Shown: positions 45,455 through 54,653, counted from the stretch's first letter. The stretch: DNA of 64,000 nucleotides from Chryseobacterium culicis (GCF_002979755.1 NZ_PCPP01000002.1:682001-746000); one strand, 5' to 3'. The notes: a model not told the origin generated them from the letters alone. A program made the numbers and translations.

Positions 45455-47166
45455 TACTCTCTGAATTTTACATCTTTGATATTGAGATAATGGGTCACAT
45501 TGCCTTTCCAGTGATTTTCTTCCAGGGTAAAAGCAAGATCGAAATTTTTATTTTTAAAATCCTCAACAAACTGTCCCAGTTTGAATCCTACACATTCAAT
45601 ATTTCGTCCCGTAGATTCCTGTCTGATATAAAACTTCAGGTGATTATTATCTTTTCCCATTGTTTTTACATACCCGGAAAGCCTCTGATCCGTTAATGTA
45701 AAAATAGGTTTCATATTATGAGGACCAAAGGGAGCCAGCTTTCTGTGGAAATTGATAAACTCTCTGTTGATCTCATCAACTTTAATTTCCGTATCAATAG
45801 TTATAGATGGTTCTTTCTGATGCTCTTTGATTTTTTCAGAAACAATTCTTTCAAATTTTTCCTTGAAAGCATCAAACTTATCTTTCTCCATCGAAAGTCC
45901 AGCGGCAGCATGATGACCTCCGAATTTAAGAAAATATTCAGAACACATATCCAGCGCTTCATGTACATCAAAATCAGAAACAGATCTTGCGGAAGCTACC
46001 ATTTCCCCATTATTACCATCGGTAAATACAAGGGTTGGTTTGTAATACGTTTCAATAAGTCTAGAGGCTACAATACCAATTACTCCCTTATTCCATTCAG
46101 GATGATAAACGATGGTGGTATGTTTGGTCTCTTGCTGGGATTCTATAATCTGATTTAGGGCCGAAAGTGTGGAATTCATATCCAGTTCACGCCTTTCATC
46201 GTTAAGGTTCATGATATCATTTACAATCTGATTCGCATGTTTCAGATTGTCGGAAACCATAAGTTCTACGGCTGCTTTACCATGAGAAATTCGTCCTGCA
46301 GCATTTATTTTAGGAGCTATTTCAAAAACAATATTGGAAATTTCAAAATGAGAAAGCTTATCCTCAGGGATCAATAATCTTAAACCAAGATTTCTGGTTT
46401 TTCTGAGGGTTTTTAATCCCATTTTAGCCAAGACTCTGTTTTCTCCTGTCATGGAAACAATATCTGCGGCAATTGAGATGGCCAACAGGTCTGTTAGTTC
46501 AAATAACTCTGCCTCCGGTAATTTATAGATTGTATTAAGTCCCTGGCAAAGTTTAAAACCAACACCACATCCTGAAAGTTCCTTGAAAGGATATCGGCAG
46601 TCACTTCTTTTAGGGTCAAGTACAGCGGCTGCATTGGGAATTTCTTCACCCGGAAGGTGATGGTCACAAATAATAAAATCAATATCCAGATTACTGGCAT
46701 AGTTGATCATATCAATTGCCTTAATTCCACAGTCGAGAGCAATGATTAATGAAAAACCATTTTCTTTGGCGAAATCAATTCCTTCCGTGGAAATTCCATA
46801 TCCTTCAGAATTTCTGTCCGGAATATAATAGTCCAGATATTTTTTCTCAACAATTTTGCTGAGATAAAGGTACATCAAGGCAACTGCTGTGGTTCCGTCC
46901 ACATCATAGTCACCATATACCAATATTTTTTCACCATTTTCAATTGCAGTGGCAATACGCTCTACAGCTTTTTGCATGTCTGCCATTAAAAACGGATTGT
47001 GTATATCGTTAAGATTAGGTTTGAAGAATTCTCTGGCCTTTTGATAATTGTCAATTCCCCTAAGAACGAGGACTTTAGATTCAAAAGTACCAAAACCAAG
47101 TGACGAACTTAGTCTGTCCACAACTTCCTCATCGGGTTCAGGCTTGTAAATCCATTTTTGACTCAT
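45454..47166 (-). CDS. recJ: Single-stranded-DNA-specific exonuclease RecJ
   Basis: The 570-residue DHH-family 5'-3' exonuclease has LVYGDYDVDGTTAVALMY (motif I), LIIALDCGIKA, FIICDHHLPGEEIP (DHH motif III), and the DHHA1 part with GGHHAAAGLSM. It acts in recombination and mismatch repair. The start at 47166 gives MSQKWIYKPEP; the open frame extends 32 codons upstream but that segment lacks family features and overlaps the divergent promoter region. Confidence 0.95.
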   Translation of the reverse strand: MSQKWIYKPEPDEEVVDRLSSSLGFGTFESKVLVLRGIDNYQKAREFFKPNLNDIHNPFLMADMQKAVERIATAIENGEKILVYGDYDVDGTTAVALMYLYLSKIVEKKYLDYYIPDRNSEGYGISTEGIDFAKENGFSLIIALDCGIKAIDMINYASNLDIDFIICDHHLPGEEIPNAAAVLDPKRSDCRYPFKELSGCGVGFKLCQGLNTIYKLPEAELFELTDLLAISIAADIVSMTGENRVLAKMGLKTLRKTRNLGLRLLIPEDKLSHFEISNIVFEIAPKINAAGRISHGKAAVELMVSDNLKHANQIVNDIMNLNDERRELDMNSTLSALNQIIESQQETKHTTIVYHPEWNKGVIGIVASRLIETYYKPTLVFTDGNNGEMVASARSVSDFDVHEALDMCSEYFLKFGGHHAAAGLSMEKDKFDAFKEKFERIVSEKIKEHQKEPSITIDTEIKVDEINREFINFHRKLAPFGPHNMKPIFTLTDQRLSGYVKTMGKDNNHLKFYIRQESTGRNIECVGFKLGQFVEDFKNKNFDLAFTLEENHWKGNVTHYLNIKDVKFRE

Positions 47167-47275
47167 TTCACAAAAATAAGGAAAAAAAATAGCATTCTGT
47201 GAAGAACTGAAACGAAGTTTTGACTTAATAATTGTTAAAAAAAAGCTACCTTCGTGCTCCAAATTTTAAATGACC

Positions 47276-48088
47276 ATGAAAAAAATTACTCTAAGCCTTC
47301 TTTTGCTGGGGGCTGCGTATTCGATCAACGCACAGAAAATTAACCTCGGAAAAGCTGCCGGAATGGTTTCAAATAGTGCAAAATCCTTAACATTTACCAA
47401 CGAAGATGCTATCAAATTATCCAAAGAATCTGTAGATTGGATGGATAAAAATAACCCTGTAGCAGGACCAAAAGATCCATATACTGTGAGACTGAACAAA
47501 TTGTTTGGAAAACACAAATCTCAGGACGGTCTGAACTTAAACTATAAAGTCTATAAAGTGAAAGATATCAATGCGTTTGCCTGTGCAGACGGAAGTGTAC
47601 GCGTATTCTCTTCATTAATGGATATCATGACTGACAATGAATTGCTTGCCGTAATCGGACACGAAATCGGGCATGTAAAAAATCAGGATACTAAAGATGC
47701 GATGAAATCGGCTTACCTGAAGGCTGCTGCATTAGATGCCGCATCATCAGCTTCTTCTGCTGTAGCTACTCTTAATGAAACTCAGGTAGGAAAGATGGCG
47801 AATGCATTTTTAGATGCTTCCCACAGTAAAAAACAGGAGTCGGAAGCAGATACTTACTCCTATGATTTTATGAAAGCGAATAAATATGATGTAGTAGGAG
47901 CTTATACGGCCTTCAAAAAGCTAGCTTTACTTTCAGAAGGAAGTACACAAACGAATTTTGAGAAAATGTTCAATTCTCACCCGGATAGTAATAAAAGGGC
48001 AGAGGCTGTTAAAAAGAAAGCTGAAAAAGAAGGGTTATGGAAAGATCCGGGAACGGTTTCTTTACCAACAGCAAAATTGACGAAATAA
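47276..48088 (+). CDS. M48-family zinc metalloprotease, exported
   Basis: The protein of about 270 residues has a signal peptide (MKKITLSLLLLGAAYSINAQ) and a peptidase M48 domain with HEIGH (residues 129-133, zinc ligands and catalytic Glu) and the third ligand Glu in SKKQESEADTYS. It lacks the transmembrane helices of HtpX and resembles the LoiP/BepA-like periplasmic group that handles envelope proteins. I use ATG 47276; an ATG two codons earlier (47270) is equally possible. Confidence 0.92.
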   Translation: MKKITLSLLLLGAAYSINAQKINLGKAAGMVSNSAKSLTFTNEDAIKLSKESVDWMDKNNPVAGPKDPYTVRLNKLFGKHKSQDGLNLNYKVYKVKDINAFACADGSVRVFSSLMDIMTDNELLAVIGHEIGHVKNQDTKDAMKSAYLKAAALDAASSASSAVATLNETQVGKMANAFLDASHSKKQESEADTYSYDFMKANKYDVVGAYTAFKKLALLSEGSTQTNFEKMFNSHPDSNKRAEAVKKKAEKEGLWKDPGTVSLPTAKLTK

Positions 48089-48111
48089 TTATTTTATTTA
48101 TTGTTTAAACA

Positions 48112-48146
48112 AAAATACCTCAAAGCACGCTTTGAGGTATTTTTAT
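48112..48146. terminator. Bidirectional terminator between the M48 protease and ABC-F genes
   Basis: A 15-bp stem (48112-48126 with 48129-48143) has A- and T-rich outer pairs and T residues after it. It sits between two convergent genes. Confidence 0.88.
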
Positions 48147-48168
48147 ATAGATTTTAATGTTGTTCGGA

Positions 48169-49791
48169 TTAAGAATACATTTTTTCTCTTAATTCTTTTA
48201 CCTTTTTATCAGCAAGGTATTCGTCATACGTCATTTCTCTGTCGATGATTCCGGTAGGAGTCAGTTCAATGATTCTGTTACAGACTGTTGAAAGCATTTC
48301 GTGGTCATGAGATGCCAGTAAAAGATTTCCTTTGAAGTTGGATAAAGAGTTGTTCAAAGTGGTGATACTTTCAAGGTCTAAGTGGTTGGTTGGTTCATCC
48401 AGTAAAAGAACGTTAGCTTTCTGAAGCATCATTCTACTGAACATACATCTCATTTTTTCACCTCCTGAAAGTACTTTACATGATTTTAAAGCCTCATCAC
48501 CTGAGAAAAGCATTCTTCCCAAAAATCCTCTTACGAATTCTTCGTGACGCTCTTCGTCATTTTTTGTAAACTGTCTTAACCAGTCCACTAAACTTAGGTC
48601 TTCCTGGAAGAAGTTGGTGTTGTCCAAAGGCATGTGAGACTGATTGGTAGTAACTCCCCAAGCAACAGTTCCTTTGTCAGCCTGAACATTTCCAGCTAGA
48701 ATCTCAAAAAATTCTGTAATGGCTAAAGAGTTTTTAGAAAGTACAGCTACTTTATCTCCTTTTTTAAGATTTAAATCAATATTAGAGAATAGTAATTCTC
48801 CGTCTTTTGTTTTCTCAAGACCTTTTACATCTAAAATCTGATCTCCGGCCTCTCTTTCCATTTCGAAAATAATGGCAGGATATCTTCTTGAAGATGGTTT
48901 GATATCGTCAATATTTAATTTGTCGATCATTTTCTTTCTTGCAGTAGCCTGTTTTGCCTTAGCAACGTTAGAACTGAATCTGGCGATGAAATCCTGAAGT
49001 TCTTTTTTCTTCTCTTCAGCTTTCTTGTTTGCCTGAGCTCTTTGTCTTGTTGCCAGCTGAGATGCCTGATACCAGAAAGAGTAGTTTCCTGTATAAAGGT
49101 TAAGCTTAGAATAATCAAGGTCACCAATGTGTGTACAAACCGTATCTAAGAAGTGACGGTCGTGAGATACAACAATGACAGTATTTTCATAGTCTGCAAG
49201 GAAATCCTCCAGCCATGAGATGGTATCAATGTCAAGGTCATTGGTAGGCTCATCCAGAATCAATACATCAGGATTTCCGAAAAGTGCCTGAGCCAAAAGA
49301 ACCTTTACTTTGTCTTTGTTCTCAAGTTCACCCATCAGCTGCCAGTGCATATCATCAGTGATTCCAACGTTAGAAAGCATCGTCTGAGCATCAGATTCTG
49401 CTGTCCATCCTCCCATTTCATCATAAACTACACCTAGTTCACCGGCTTTAATACCGTCTTCGTCAGAGAAATCTTCTTTTGCGTATAACGCATCCATTTC
49501 CTCTTTTATCTCAAATAATTTCTTATTACCTCTTAAGACCGCTTCAAGAACAGTAAACTGATCATAAGCAAAGTGATCCTGCTCCAAAACTGACATTCTT
49601 TTCCCTGGTTCCAGAGATACATGTCCTGTTGTAGGATCCTGCTTTCCTGTTAATATTTTCAGGAATGTAGACTTTCCCGCACCGTTTGCTCCGATGATTC
49701 CGTAGCAGTTTCCTTTGGTAAACATAATATTTACCTCGTCAAAAAGAATTCTTTTCCCGAATTGTAAAGATAAGTTAGATACTGTTAACAT
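48169..49791 (-). CDS. ABC-F family ATPase (YbiT-like) with degenerate second nucleotide site
   Basis: The 540-residue protein has two ABC domains without membrane segments. Domain 1 has a good Walker A (GIIGANGAGKST, residues 31-42) and Walker B (DVLILDEPTNDLD), but its signature is MGELENKDKVKVLLAQAL rather than LSGGQ. Domain 2 has a good signature (VLSGGEKMRCMFSRM) and Walker B, but its Walker A position reads VAVLSKNSLAITEFF, without GxxGxGKS. The linker is charged (KKAEEKKKELQDF). ABC-F proteins act at the ribosomal E site. Degenerate ATP sites of this kind may be a subfamily trait in Flavobacteriia. Confidence 0.9.
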   Translation of the reverse strand: MLTVSNLSLQFGKRILFDEVNIMFTKGNCYGIIGANGAGKSTFLKILTGKQDPTTGHVSLEPGKRMSVLEQDHFAYDQFTVLEAVLRGNKKLFEIKEEMDALYAKEDFSDEDGIKAGELGVVYDEMGGWTAESDAQTMLSNVGITDDMHWQLMGELENKDKVKVLLAQALFGNPDVLILDEPTNDLDIDTISWLEDFLADYENTVIVVSHDRHFLDTVCTHIGDLDYSKLNLYTGNYSFWYQASQLATRQRAQANKKAEEKKKELQDFIARFSSNVAKAKQATARKKMIDKLNIDDIKPSSRRYPAIIFEMEREAGDQILDVKGLEKTKDGELLFSNIDLNLKKGDKVAVLSKNSLAITEFFEILAGNVQADKGTVAWGVTTNQSHMPLDNTNFFQEDLSLVDWLRQFTKNDEERHEEFVRGFLGRMLFSGDEALKSCKVLSGGEKMRCMFSRMMLQKANVLLLDEPTNHLDLESITTLNNSLSNFKGNLLLASHDHEMLSTVCNRIIELTPTGIIDREMTYDEYLADKKVKELREKMYS

Positions 49792-49811
49792 ATAGTTTTG
49801 TAAATTTGGCG

Positions 49812-49819
49812 CAAAAATA
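49812..49819 (-). promoter_or_regulatory. -7 box of the ABC-F gene
   Basis: On the minus strand the complement of 49812-49819 reads TATTTTTG, an exact TAnnTTTG, 20 bp before the start codon. No clear -33 TTG is seen. Confidence 0.4.
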
Positions 49820-49912
49820 CGAAAAGAATTTGGGTATTTTGTAATATTATAATAGTCAAGTTTTTAAATGTATGGTATTTTTTATATATTTCATTAACGA
49901 AATTTTAAAATG

Positions 49913-50371
49913 ATGAAGATTGAGAAAACAGTTAACATATTAAACAAAAGAGCCCGCTTTGAGTATGAAATTCTTGAAGAATACGAAGCAGGAATGGTTT
50001 TGACGGGTACAGAAATAAAATCTTTACGTTCATCCAAAGCATCTATCACAGAATCGTTCTGTCAGTTTATTGATGGGGAGTTATATATCATCAACATGAT
50101 GATTGATGAGTATAAATTAGGAACTTTTTACAATCATAAAACAAAAAGGGAACGGAAATTGCTCTTGCACAAAAAAGAATTGCAAAAACTTGAAAAAAAG
50201 TTAAAGGATGCTGGGAACACCATAGTACCTTTAAAATTATATATCACTGAAAGAGGGAAAGCGAAGGTGCTGATAGCACTTGGTAGAGGGAAAAAGCTTT
50301 TCGATAAAAGGGAGGCGATAAAAGATAGAGAAAATAAACGGAACCTCGACAGAATATTAAAGAAAAGTTAA
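49913..50371 (+). CDS. smpB: SsrA-binding protein
   Basis: The 152-residue protein begins KIEKTVNILNKRARFEYEILEEYEAGMVLTGTEIKSLR, contains FYNHKTKRERKLLLHKKEL and ends with a basic KKLFDKREAIKDRENKRNLDRIL tail. This is SmpB, which delivers tmRNA to stalled ribosomes. An ATG one codon upstream (49910) is an alternative start. It is divergent from the ABC-F gene by about 120 bp. The ssrA gene itself was not found in this window. Confidence 0.96.
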   Translation: MKIEKTVNILNKRARFEYEILEEYEAGMVLTGTEIKSLRSSKASITESFCQFIDGELYIINMMIDEYKLGTFYNHKTKRERKLLLHKKELQKLEKKLKDAGNTIVPLKLYITERGKAKVLIALGRGKKLFDKREAIKDRENKRNLDRILKKS

Positions 50372-50387
50372 AAATCATTTGAAAAAC

Positions 50388-50419
50388 TTTGTATATAAAG
50401 AAAAATTATATTTATTTTG
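50388..50419 (+). promoter_or_regulatory. Probable promoter of the OmpA-like gene
   Basis: TTTG (50388-50391) stands 20 bp before TTATTTTG (50412-50419), which matches the -7 box in seven of eight positions. The start codon is 30 bp downstream. A strong promoter is expected for an abundant porin-like protein. Confidence 0.4.
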
Positions 50420-50448
50420 CATTATCAATTATTTAATCATTTAATTCT

Positions 50449-51963
50449 ATGAAAAATCTAAAATTAGGAATTTCAGCATTGGCGCTTACTGTTGCCTCTA
50501 CTGTTTTCGCACAGACTACCAACAATCCGTGGTTAATCGGAGTTGGTGCTCATGCTGAAAACCATGTAGCAGCAAGAGGTAACTTCAGTAATACGTTCTC
50601 TGCTAACAATTTGACAAAAAGTATGTTCAATGTGAACAACTTTTCTATTACACCTCCACTATCTAAGTTAACAGTTGCTAGAAACGTTGGTAAAGGTTTA
50701 GTAATTGACTGGCAAACTTCTGTTGGAAATGTTGAAAACAAAAGATTCAACATGGGGAAAGAATTTTTCCTAATGACAGGTCTTGGTTTCCAGGCTCACG
50801 CTGCAGGTCTTTTATGGAACGAAGAATCTTGGTTTGATCCATATTTAAGAGTTGGTGCTAACTACTTAAGACATGACTATACAGCTCTTACTTTCCCTAG
50901 AACATCTGTTGATGCTAACGGTAACGCAATCGAAAATGTTTCAAACGGTAAGGATGGTAATGAAAACGGTAAAGCTAACCACTTTACTGTAGCTACAGGT
51001 GCTGGTGCTAACTTCTGGGTAACTAAAAACTTCGGTCTTGGTGTTCAGGGAGATTACGTATCCACTCCAGGTGACAAATCTACAGTTGCTAACTTTTGGC
51101 AAGCTTCTGCTTCTATCTTATTCAGATTTGGAAACAGAGACAGAGATAAGGATGGTATCCTAGATAAAGATGACCTTTGTCCAGATACTCCAGGTTTACC
51201 AGAATTCCAAGGATGTCCTGATACTGACGGTGACGGAGTTCCAGATAAAGACGATCAATGTCCAGAAGTGGCAGGTCCAGTTGAAAACAACGGATGCCCT
51301 TGGCCAGATACTGACGGTGATGGTGTAATCGACAAAGATGACGCTTGTCCTACAGTAGCAGGTCCTGCTGAAAACAACGGTTGTCCTTGGCCAGATACAG
51401 ACGGCGACGGTATCCTAGATAAAGATGATGCTTGTCCTACTGTTCCAGGTCTTCCTGAATACAACGGATGTCCAGCTCCTAAGAAGCCAACTGCTGTTGT
51501 AGCTACTGAAGCTCTTAAAGATATCTTATTTGATTTCAACAAAGCTACAATCAGACCTCAGTCTAACGATAAATTAGACAGTGCTGCTAAGATCATCAAA
51601 GATGCTCCAGCTGAAAACTTCGTAGTAGTAGGTATGACAGATGCTAAAGGTGCTGCTGCTTACAACTTGAAACTTTCTAAACAAAGAGCTGCTGCTGTAG
51701 TAGGTGCTTTAGAAGCTAGAGGTGTAAACCCTGCAACATTGAAATCTATCGGTATCGGTTCTCAGGAAGCTACTGTTCCTGCAACTGCAAGTGATGCTGA
51801 AAGACAACAAGACAGAAAAGTTATCGTAAGAGCGATCTCAGGTGCTGAGTGGGATACTTACAAGAAAAATGACTTAACTGTAGCTAAACCAGCTAAAAAA
51901 GCTGTTAAGAAAGGTGCTAAAAAAGCTCCGGCTAAAAAAGCTCCAGCTAAAAAGAAAAAATAA
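50449..51963 (+). CDS. OmpA-family outer-membrane protein with TSP3 repeats and lysine-rich tail
   Basis: The 504-residue protein has a signal peptide (LKLGISALALTVASTVFAQ), an N-terminal beta-barrel of about 210 residues, calcium-binding thrombospondin-type-3 repeats (DTDGDGVPDKDDQCPEVAGP and related, about 230-345) and an OmpA peptidoglycan-binding domain (ILFDFNKATIRPQSNDKL, then VVVGMTDAKGAAAYNLKLSKQRAAAV, where Met replaces the common His). The C-terminus adds a tail of about 25 residues made of KKA/PAKK. It links the outer membrane to peptidoglycan. Confidence 0.94.
   Translation: MKNLKLGISALALTVASTVFAQTTNNPWLIGVGAHAENHVAARGNFSNTFSANNLTKSMFNVNNFSITPPLSKLTVARNVGKGLVIDWQTSVGNVENKRFNMGKEFFLMTGLGFQAHAAGLLWNEESWFDPYLRVGANYLRHDYTALTFPRTSVDANGNAIENVSNGKDGNENGKANHFTVATGAGANFWVTKNFGLGVQGDYVSTPGDKSTVANFWQASASILFRFGNRDRDKDGILDKDDLCPDTPGLPEFQGCPDTDGDGVPDKDDQCPEVAGPVENNGCPWPDTDGDGVIDKDDACPTVAGPAENNGCPWPDTDGDGILDKDDACPTVPGLPEYNGCPAPKKPTAVVATEALKDILFDFNKATIRPQSNDKLDSAAKIIKDAPAENFVVVGMTDAKGAAAYNLKLSKQRAAAVVGALEARGVNPATLKSIGIGSQEATVPATASDAERQQDRKVIVRAISGAEWDTYKKNDLTVAKPAKKAVKKGAKKAPAKKAPAKKKK
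51150..51475 (+). repeat. In-frame TSP3-encoding repeats in the OmpA-like gene
   Basis: Four related units encode DxDxDGxxDKDDxCPxxxGxxExxGCP. The last three carry near-identical stretches around CCAGATACTGACGG and AAAGATGA. Copy number may vary among strains, but nothing here shows that directly. Confidence 0.8.
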
Positions 51964-51982
51964 TTAATTTTTCTAAATAATG

Positions 51983-52017
51983 AATACCTCCAATTTGATT
52001 GGAGGTATTTTTTTTTT
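51983..52017 (+). terminator. Intrinsic terminator after the OmpA-like gene
   Basis: AATACCTCCAAT (51983-51994) pairs with ATTGGAGGTATT (51998-52009) around TTG, followed by about ten T residues. It is a strong terminator 20 bp after the stop codon. Confidence 0.93.
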
Positions 52018-52030
52018 GTTGACTTTTGAG

Positions 52031-52038
52031 TAATTTTG
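52031..52038 (+). promoter_or_regulatory. -7 box of the YebC-family gene
   Basis: TAATTTTG (52031-52038) matches TAnnTTTG exactly and lies 21 bp before the ATG at 52059. The upstream terminator T-run occupies the -33 region and no properly spaced TTG is present. Confidence 0.4.
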
Positions 52039-52058
52039 TTGGAAATTTAAAAATTAAA

Positions 52059-52799
52059 ATGGGAAGAGCATTTGAATATAGAAAAGCGTCTAAAATGGCC
52101 AGATGGGATAAAATGGCCAAAACATTCTCTAAAATAGGAAAGGATATTGCATTGGCTGTAAAAGCGGGTGGAACAGATCCGGAATCTAATCCTGCGTTGA
52201 GAAGATGTATCCAGAATGCGAAAGGGGCAAACATGCCTAAGGATAATGTAGAACGTGCAATTAAGAAAGCTAGCGGTGCTGATGCTGAGAACTATGAAGA
52301 AATTACATATGAAGGTTACGGACAAGGTGGTGTTGCTTTTTTTGTAGAATGTACTACAAACAATACAACAAGAACGGTTGCCAACGTAAGAGCTGTTTTC
52401 AACAAGTTTGATGGTAACCTTGGGAAAAATGGTGAATTAGCATTTATCTTCGACAGAAAGGGGATTTTTACCATTGATTTGGCTCAGATCAAAATGGATT
52501 GGGATGATTTTGAAATGGAAATGATTGATGGCGGTGCTGAAGATGTAGAAAAAGATGAAGAGGAAGTAATGATTACAACTGCTTTTGAAGATTTCGGTTT
52601 GCTATCTCACAAGTTAGATGATCTGGGAATTGAAGCAAAAAGTGCAGAACTTCAAAGAATTCCAAACAATACAAAAGAAGTAAATGCAGAACAGTTCAAA
52701 GCTAATATGAAAATGCTTGAGCGTTTCGAAGAGGATGACGACGTACAAAACGTTTACCACAACATGGAAATCACAGAAGAGCTGATGAACTCTTTATAA
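52059..52799 (+). CDS. YebC/PmpR-family protein
   Basis: The 246-residue three-domain protein begins MGRAFEYRKASKMARWDKMAKTFSKIGKDI and has NPALRRCIQNAKGANMPKDNVERAIKKA, YEGYGQGGVAFFVECTTNNTTRTVANVR and an acidic domain 3. The family is long described as transcription regulators, and more recent work links it to relief of polyproline stalls; which applies here is not readable. The GRAFEYRK start replaces the GHSKWANIK of Proteobacteria, as usual in Bacteroidota. The start at 52059 excludes eleven upstream codons that overlap the promoter. Confidence 0.94.
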   Translation: MGRAFEYRKASKMARWDKMAKTFSKIGKDIALAVKAGGTDPESNPALRRCIQNAKGANMPKDNVERAIKKASGADAENYEEITYEGYGQGGVAFFVECTTNNTTRTVANVRAVFNKFDGNLGKNGELAFIFDRKGIFTIDLAQIKMDWDDFEMEMIDGGAEDVEKDEEEVMITTAFEDFGLLSHKLDDLGIEAKSAELQRIPNNTKEVNAEQFKANMKMLERFEEDDDVQNVYHNMEITEELMNSL

Positions 52800-52856
52800 A
52801 AAATAATATAGCATTCATATACAGTTAATTTTCAATTAGTTTCTTTGTACAAAACT

Positions 52857-53681
52857 ATGAAAAGAAACGTTGAATTAGTTGTTATATCGGATGTTCATTT
52901 GGGAACTTATGGATGTAAGGCTAAAGAATTGTTGAGATATCTCAATTCTATCCAGCCTAAAACTTTAGTTTTAAACGGTGATATTATTGATATCTGGCAG
53001 TTTAAAAAGTCTTACTTCCCTAAACCTCATTTGAAAGTAATCAGAAAGATTCTTTCATTGGCTACCAAGAACACAGATGTCTATTACATTACAGGCAATC
53101 ACGATGAAATGTTCCGTAAGTTCACAGATTTTGAATTGGGAAAGCTGAAAGTCTGTAATAAGATCTGTCTGAATATTGATCAGAAAAAGACCTGGATATT
53201 TCATGGAGATGTTTTCGATGCATCCGTCCAGCATTCAAAATGGATCGCCAAACTTGGCGGAAAAGGGTATGACCTTTTAATTGTTATCAATAATGTTGTA
53301 AATTGGTTCTTAGAAAAAATGGGTAAAGAGAAATACTCGTTTTCGAAAAAGATCAAAAACAATGTGAAAAAAGCTGTAAAATATATAGGTGATTTTGAAC
53401 TGACCGCTTCTGAGCTGGCAATTGACAACCATTATGATTATGTTGTTTGTGGCCATATCCACCAGCCACAGATTCGTGAGGTTGTTAATAAAAAAGGATC
53501 CTGCACTTATCTGAATTCAGGTGACTGGATTGAAAATCTCTCCGCTTTAGAATACCATGATAAAGAATGGAAGATTTTTTATTATGATGAGCATAAACAT
53601 TTACTGAAAGATGATGAAGTAGAAGACATTCCTGAAATGGATAATTCTGCGCTTTTAAAAATTGTAACCAACTTTTCCTAA
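52857..53681 (+). CDS. UDP-2,3-diacylglucosamine diphosphatase-like metallophosphoesterase
   Basis: The 274-residue calcineurin-like phosphoesterase has all metal motifs: ISDVHLG (residues 9-15), LNGDIIDIW, ITGNHDEMFRKF, IFHGDVFD and CGHIHQP. The arrangement matches the LpxH-like (COG2908) group, acting on lipid A precursors or similar pyrophosphates. ATG 52857 gives the family N-terminus; the TTG 12 bp upstream is not needed. Its stop is immediately followed by the next start, so the glycosyltransferase is co-translated, pointing to an envelope glycolipid function. Confidence 0.87.
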   Translation: MKRNVELVVISDVHLGTYGCKAKELLRYLNSIQPKTLVLNGDIIDIWQFKKSYFPKPHLKVIRKILSLATKNTDVYYITGNHDEMFRKFTDFELGKLKVCNKICLNIDQKKTWIFHGDVFDASVQHSKWIAKLGGKGYDLLIVINNVVNWFLEKMGKEKYSFSKKIKNNVKKAVKYIGDFELTASELAIDNHYDYVVCGHIHQPQIREVVNKKGSCTYLNSGDWIENLSALEYHDKEWKIFYYDEHKHLLKDDEVEDIPEMDNSALLKIVTNFS

Positions 53682-54653
53682 ATGAAGATTTTGTATGCAT
53701 TCCAGGGTACTGGAAACGGACATGTTGCCAGAGCACAGGAAATTATTCCTCTTCTCAAAAAATATGCATCTGTTGATACCCTGATCAGCGGACACCAGTC
53801 GCAATTAAAAGCTGATTTCGACATTAATTACCAATACAGGGGTATTTCCCTTCTTTATAACAAAACAGGCGGTTTATCCTATCGAAAAACGTTCACGGAA
53901 AATAAATTCCTTGAAGCTGCCAAAACAATCAGAGAACTGGAACTCTCCCAATATGATTTAATAATTAATGATTATGAGCCTTTGACAGGCTGGGCTTCCA
54001 AGTTGAAAAAGCTCCCGATGATAGAGCTTAGTCATCAGGCTTCTATGAGTTTTGCGGAAACACCCAAGCCAAAGAAAAAGGATTTTCTGGGTGAAATGAT
54101 CTTAAAATACTACGTTCCCAGTGAAAGGAAAATCGGGTTTCATTTTGAAAACTATCATCCACAGATTAAAAAACCTGTAATCAGAAGAAAAATAAGAAAT
54201 CTTAATCCTTATAAACAGGGATATTATCTTGTTTACCTTCCCAGTTTTGCAGATGAAAATATCATTAAGGTTTTAAGAAAAATTCCTGTGGAATGGAAAG
54301 TATTTTCAAAATACAGCAAAGTACAGGTAAAAGTAAAAAATGTAGAAGTATTTCCTATAGATGAAAGCCAGTATCTGAAATATTTCGAAGGATGTGAGGG
54401 AATATTATGTAACGCAGGTTTTGAAACTCCGGCAGAAGCACTGTTTATGGATAAAAAACTATTTGTGATTCCTATCCACAATCAATATGAACAGGAATGC
54501 AATGCATGCGCTCTGGACAAAATGGGAATTCCCAATTCCAAGGTTTTAAATCTTCAGGAAATTATGGAGTGGGTAGCTTCTGACCATCATCTAAAGGTGG
54601 ATTATCCGGATGATATTGAAGATATCCTGCTCAATGAAGTTTTAATTCTTTAA
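53682..54653 (+). CDS. Glycosyltransferase, MJ1255/MurG-like family
   Basis: The 323-residue protein starts with YAFQGTGNGHVARAQEIIPLL, the glycine-rich GT-B motif of this family, and has in its C-terminal half EGCEGILCNAGFETPAEALFMDKKLFVIPIHNQYEQECNA, the nucleotide-sugar-binding region. It transfers a sugar from a UDP-donor to an unknown acceptor, presumably an envelope lipid, given its direct linkage to the LpxH-like gene (no bases between stop and start). Its 3' end overlaps the convergent GNAT gene by 12 bp. Confidence 0.85.
   Translation: MKILYAFQGTGNGHVARAQEIIPLLKKYASVDTLISGHQSQLKADFDINYQYRGISLLYNKTGGLSYRKTFTENKFLEAAKTIRELELSQYDLIINDYEPLTGWASKLKKLPMIELSHQASMSFAETPKPKKKDFLGEMILKYYVPSERKIGFHFENYHPQIKKPVIRRKIRNLNPYKQGYYLVYLPSFADENIIKVLRKIPVEWKVFSKYSKVQVKVKNVEVFPIDESQYLKYFEGCEGILCNAGFETPAEALFMDKKLFVIPIHNQYEQECNACALDKMGIPNSKVLNLQEIMEWVASDHHLKVDYPDDIEDILLNEVLIL

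Noticed and set aside
47167..47262. 32-codon N-terminal extension of recJ
   Set aside because: The extension lacks family features and would overlap the divergent promoter region of the M48 protease gene; the ATG at 47166 fits.
51255..51542. 95-codon minus-strand open frame opposite the TSP3 repeats
   Set aside because: It arises from the repetitive codons of the OmpA-like gene on the other strand.
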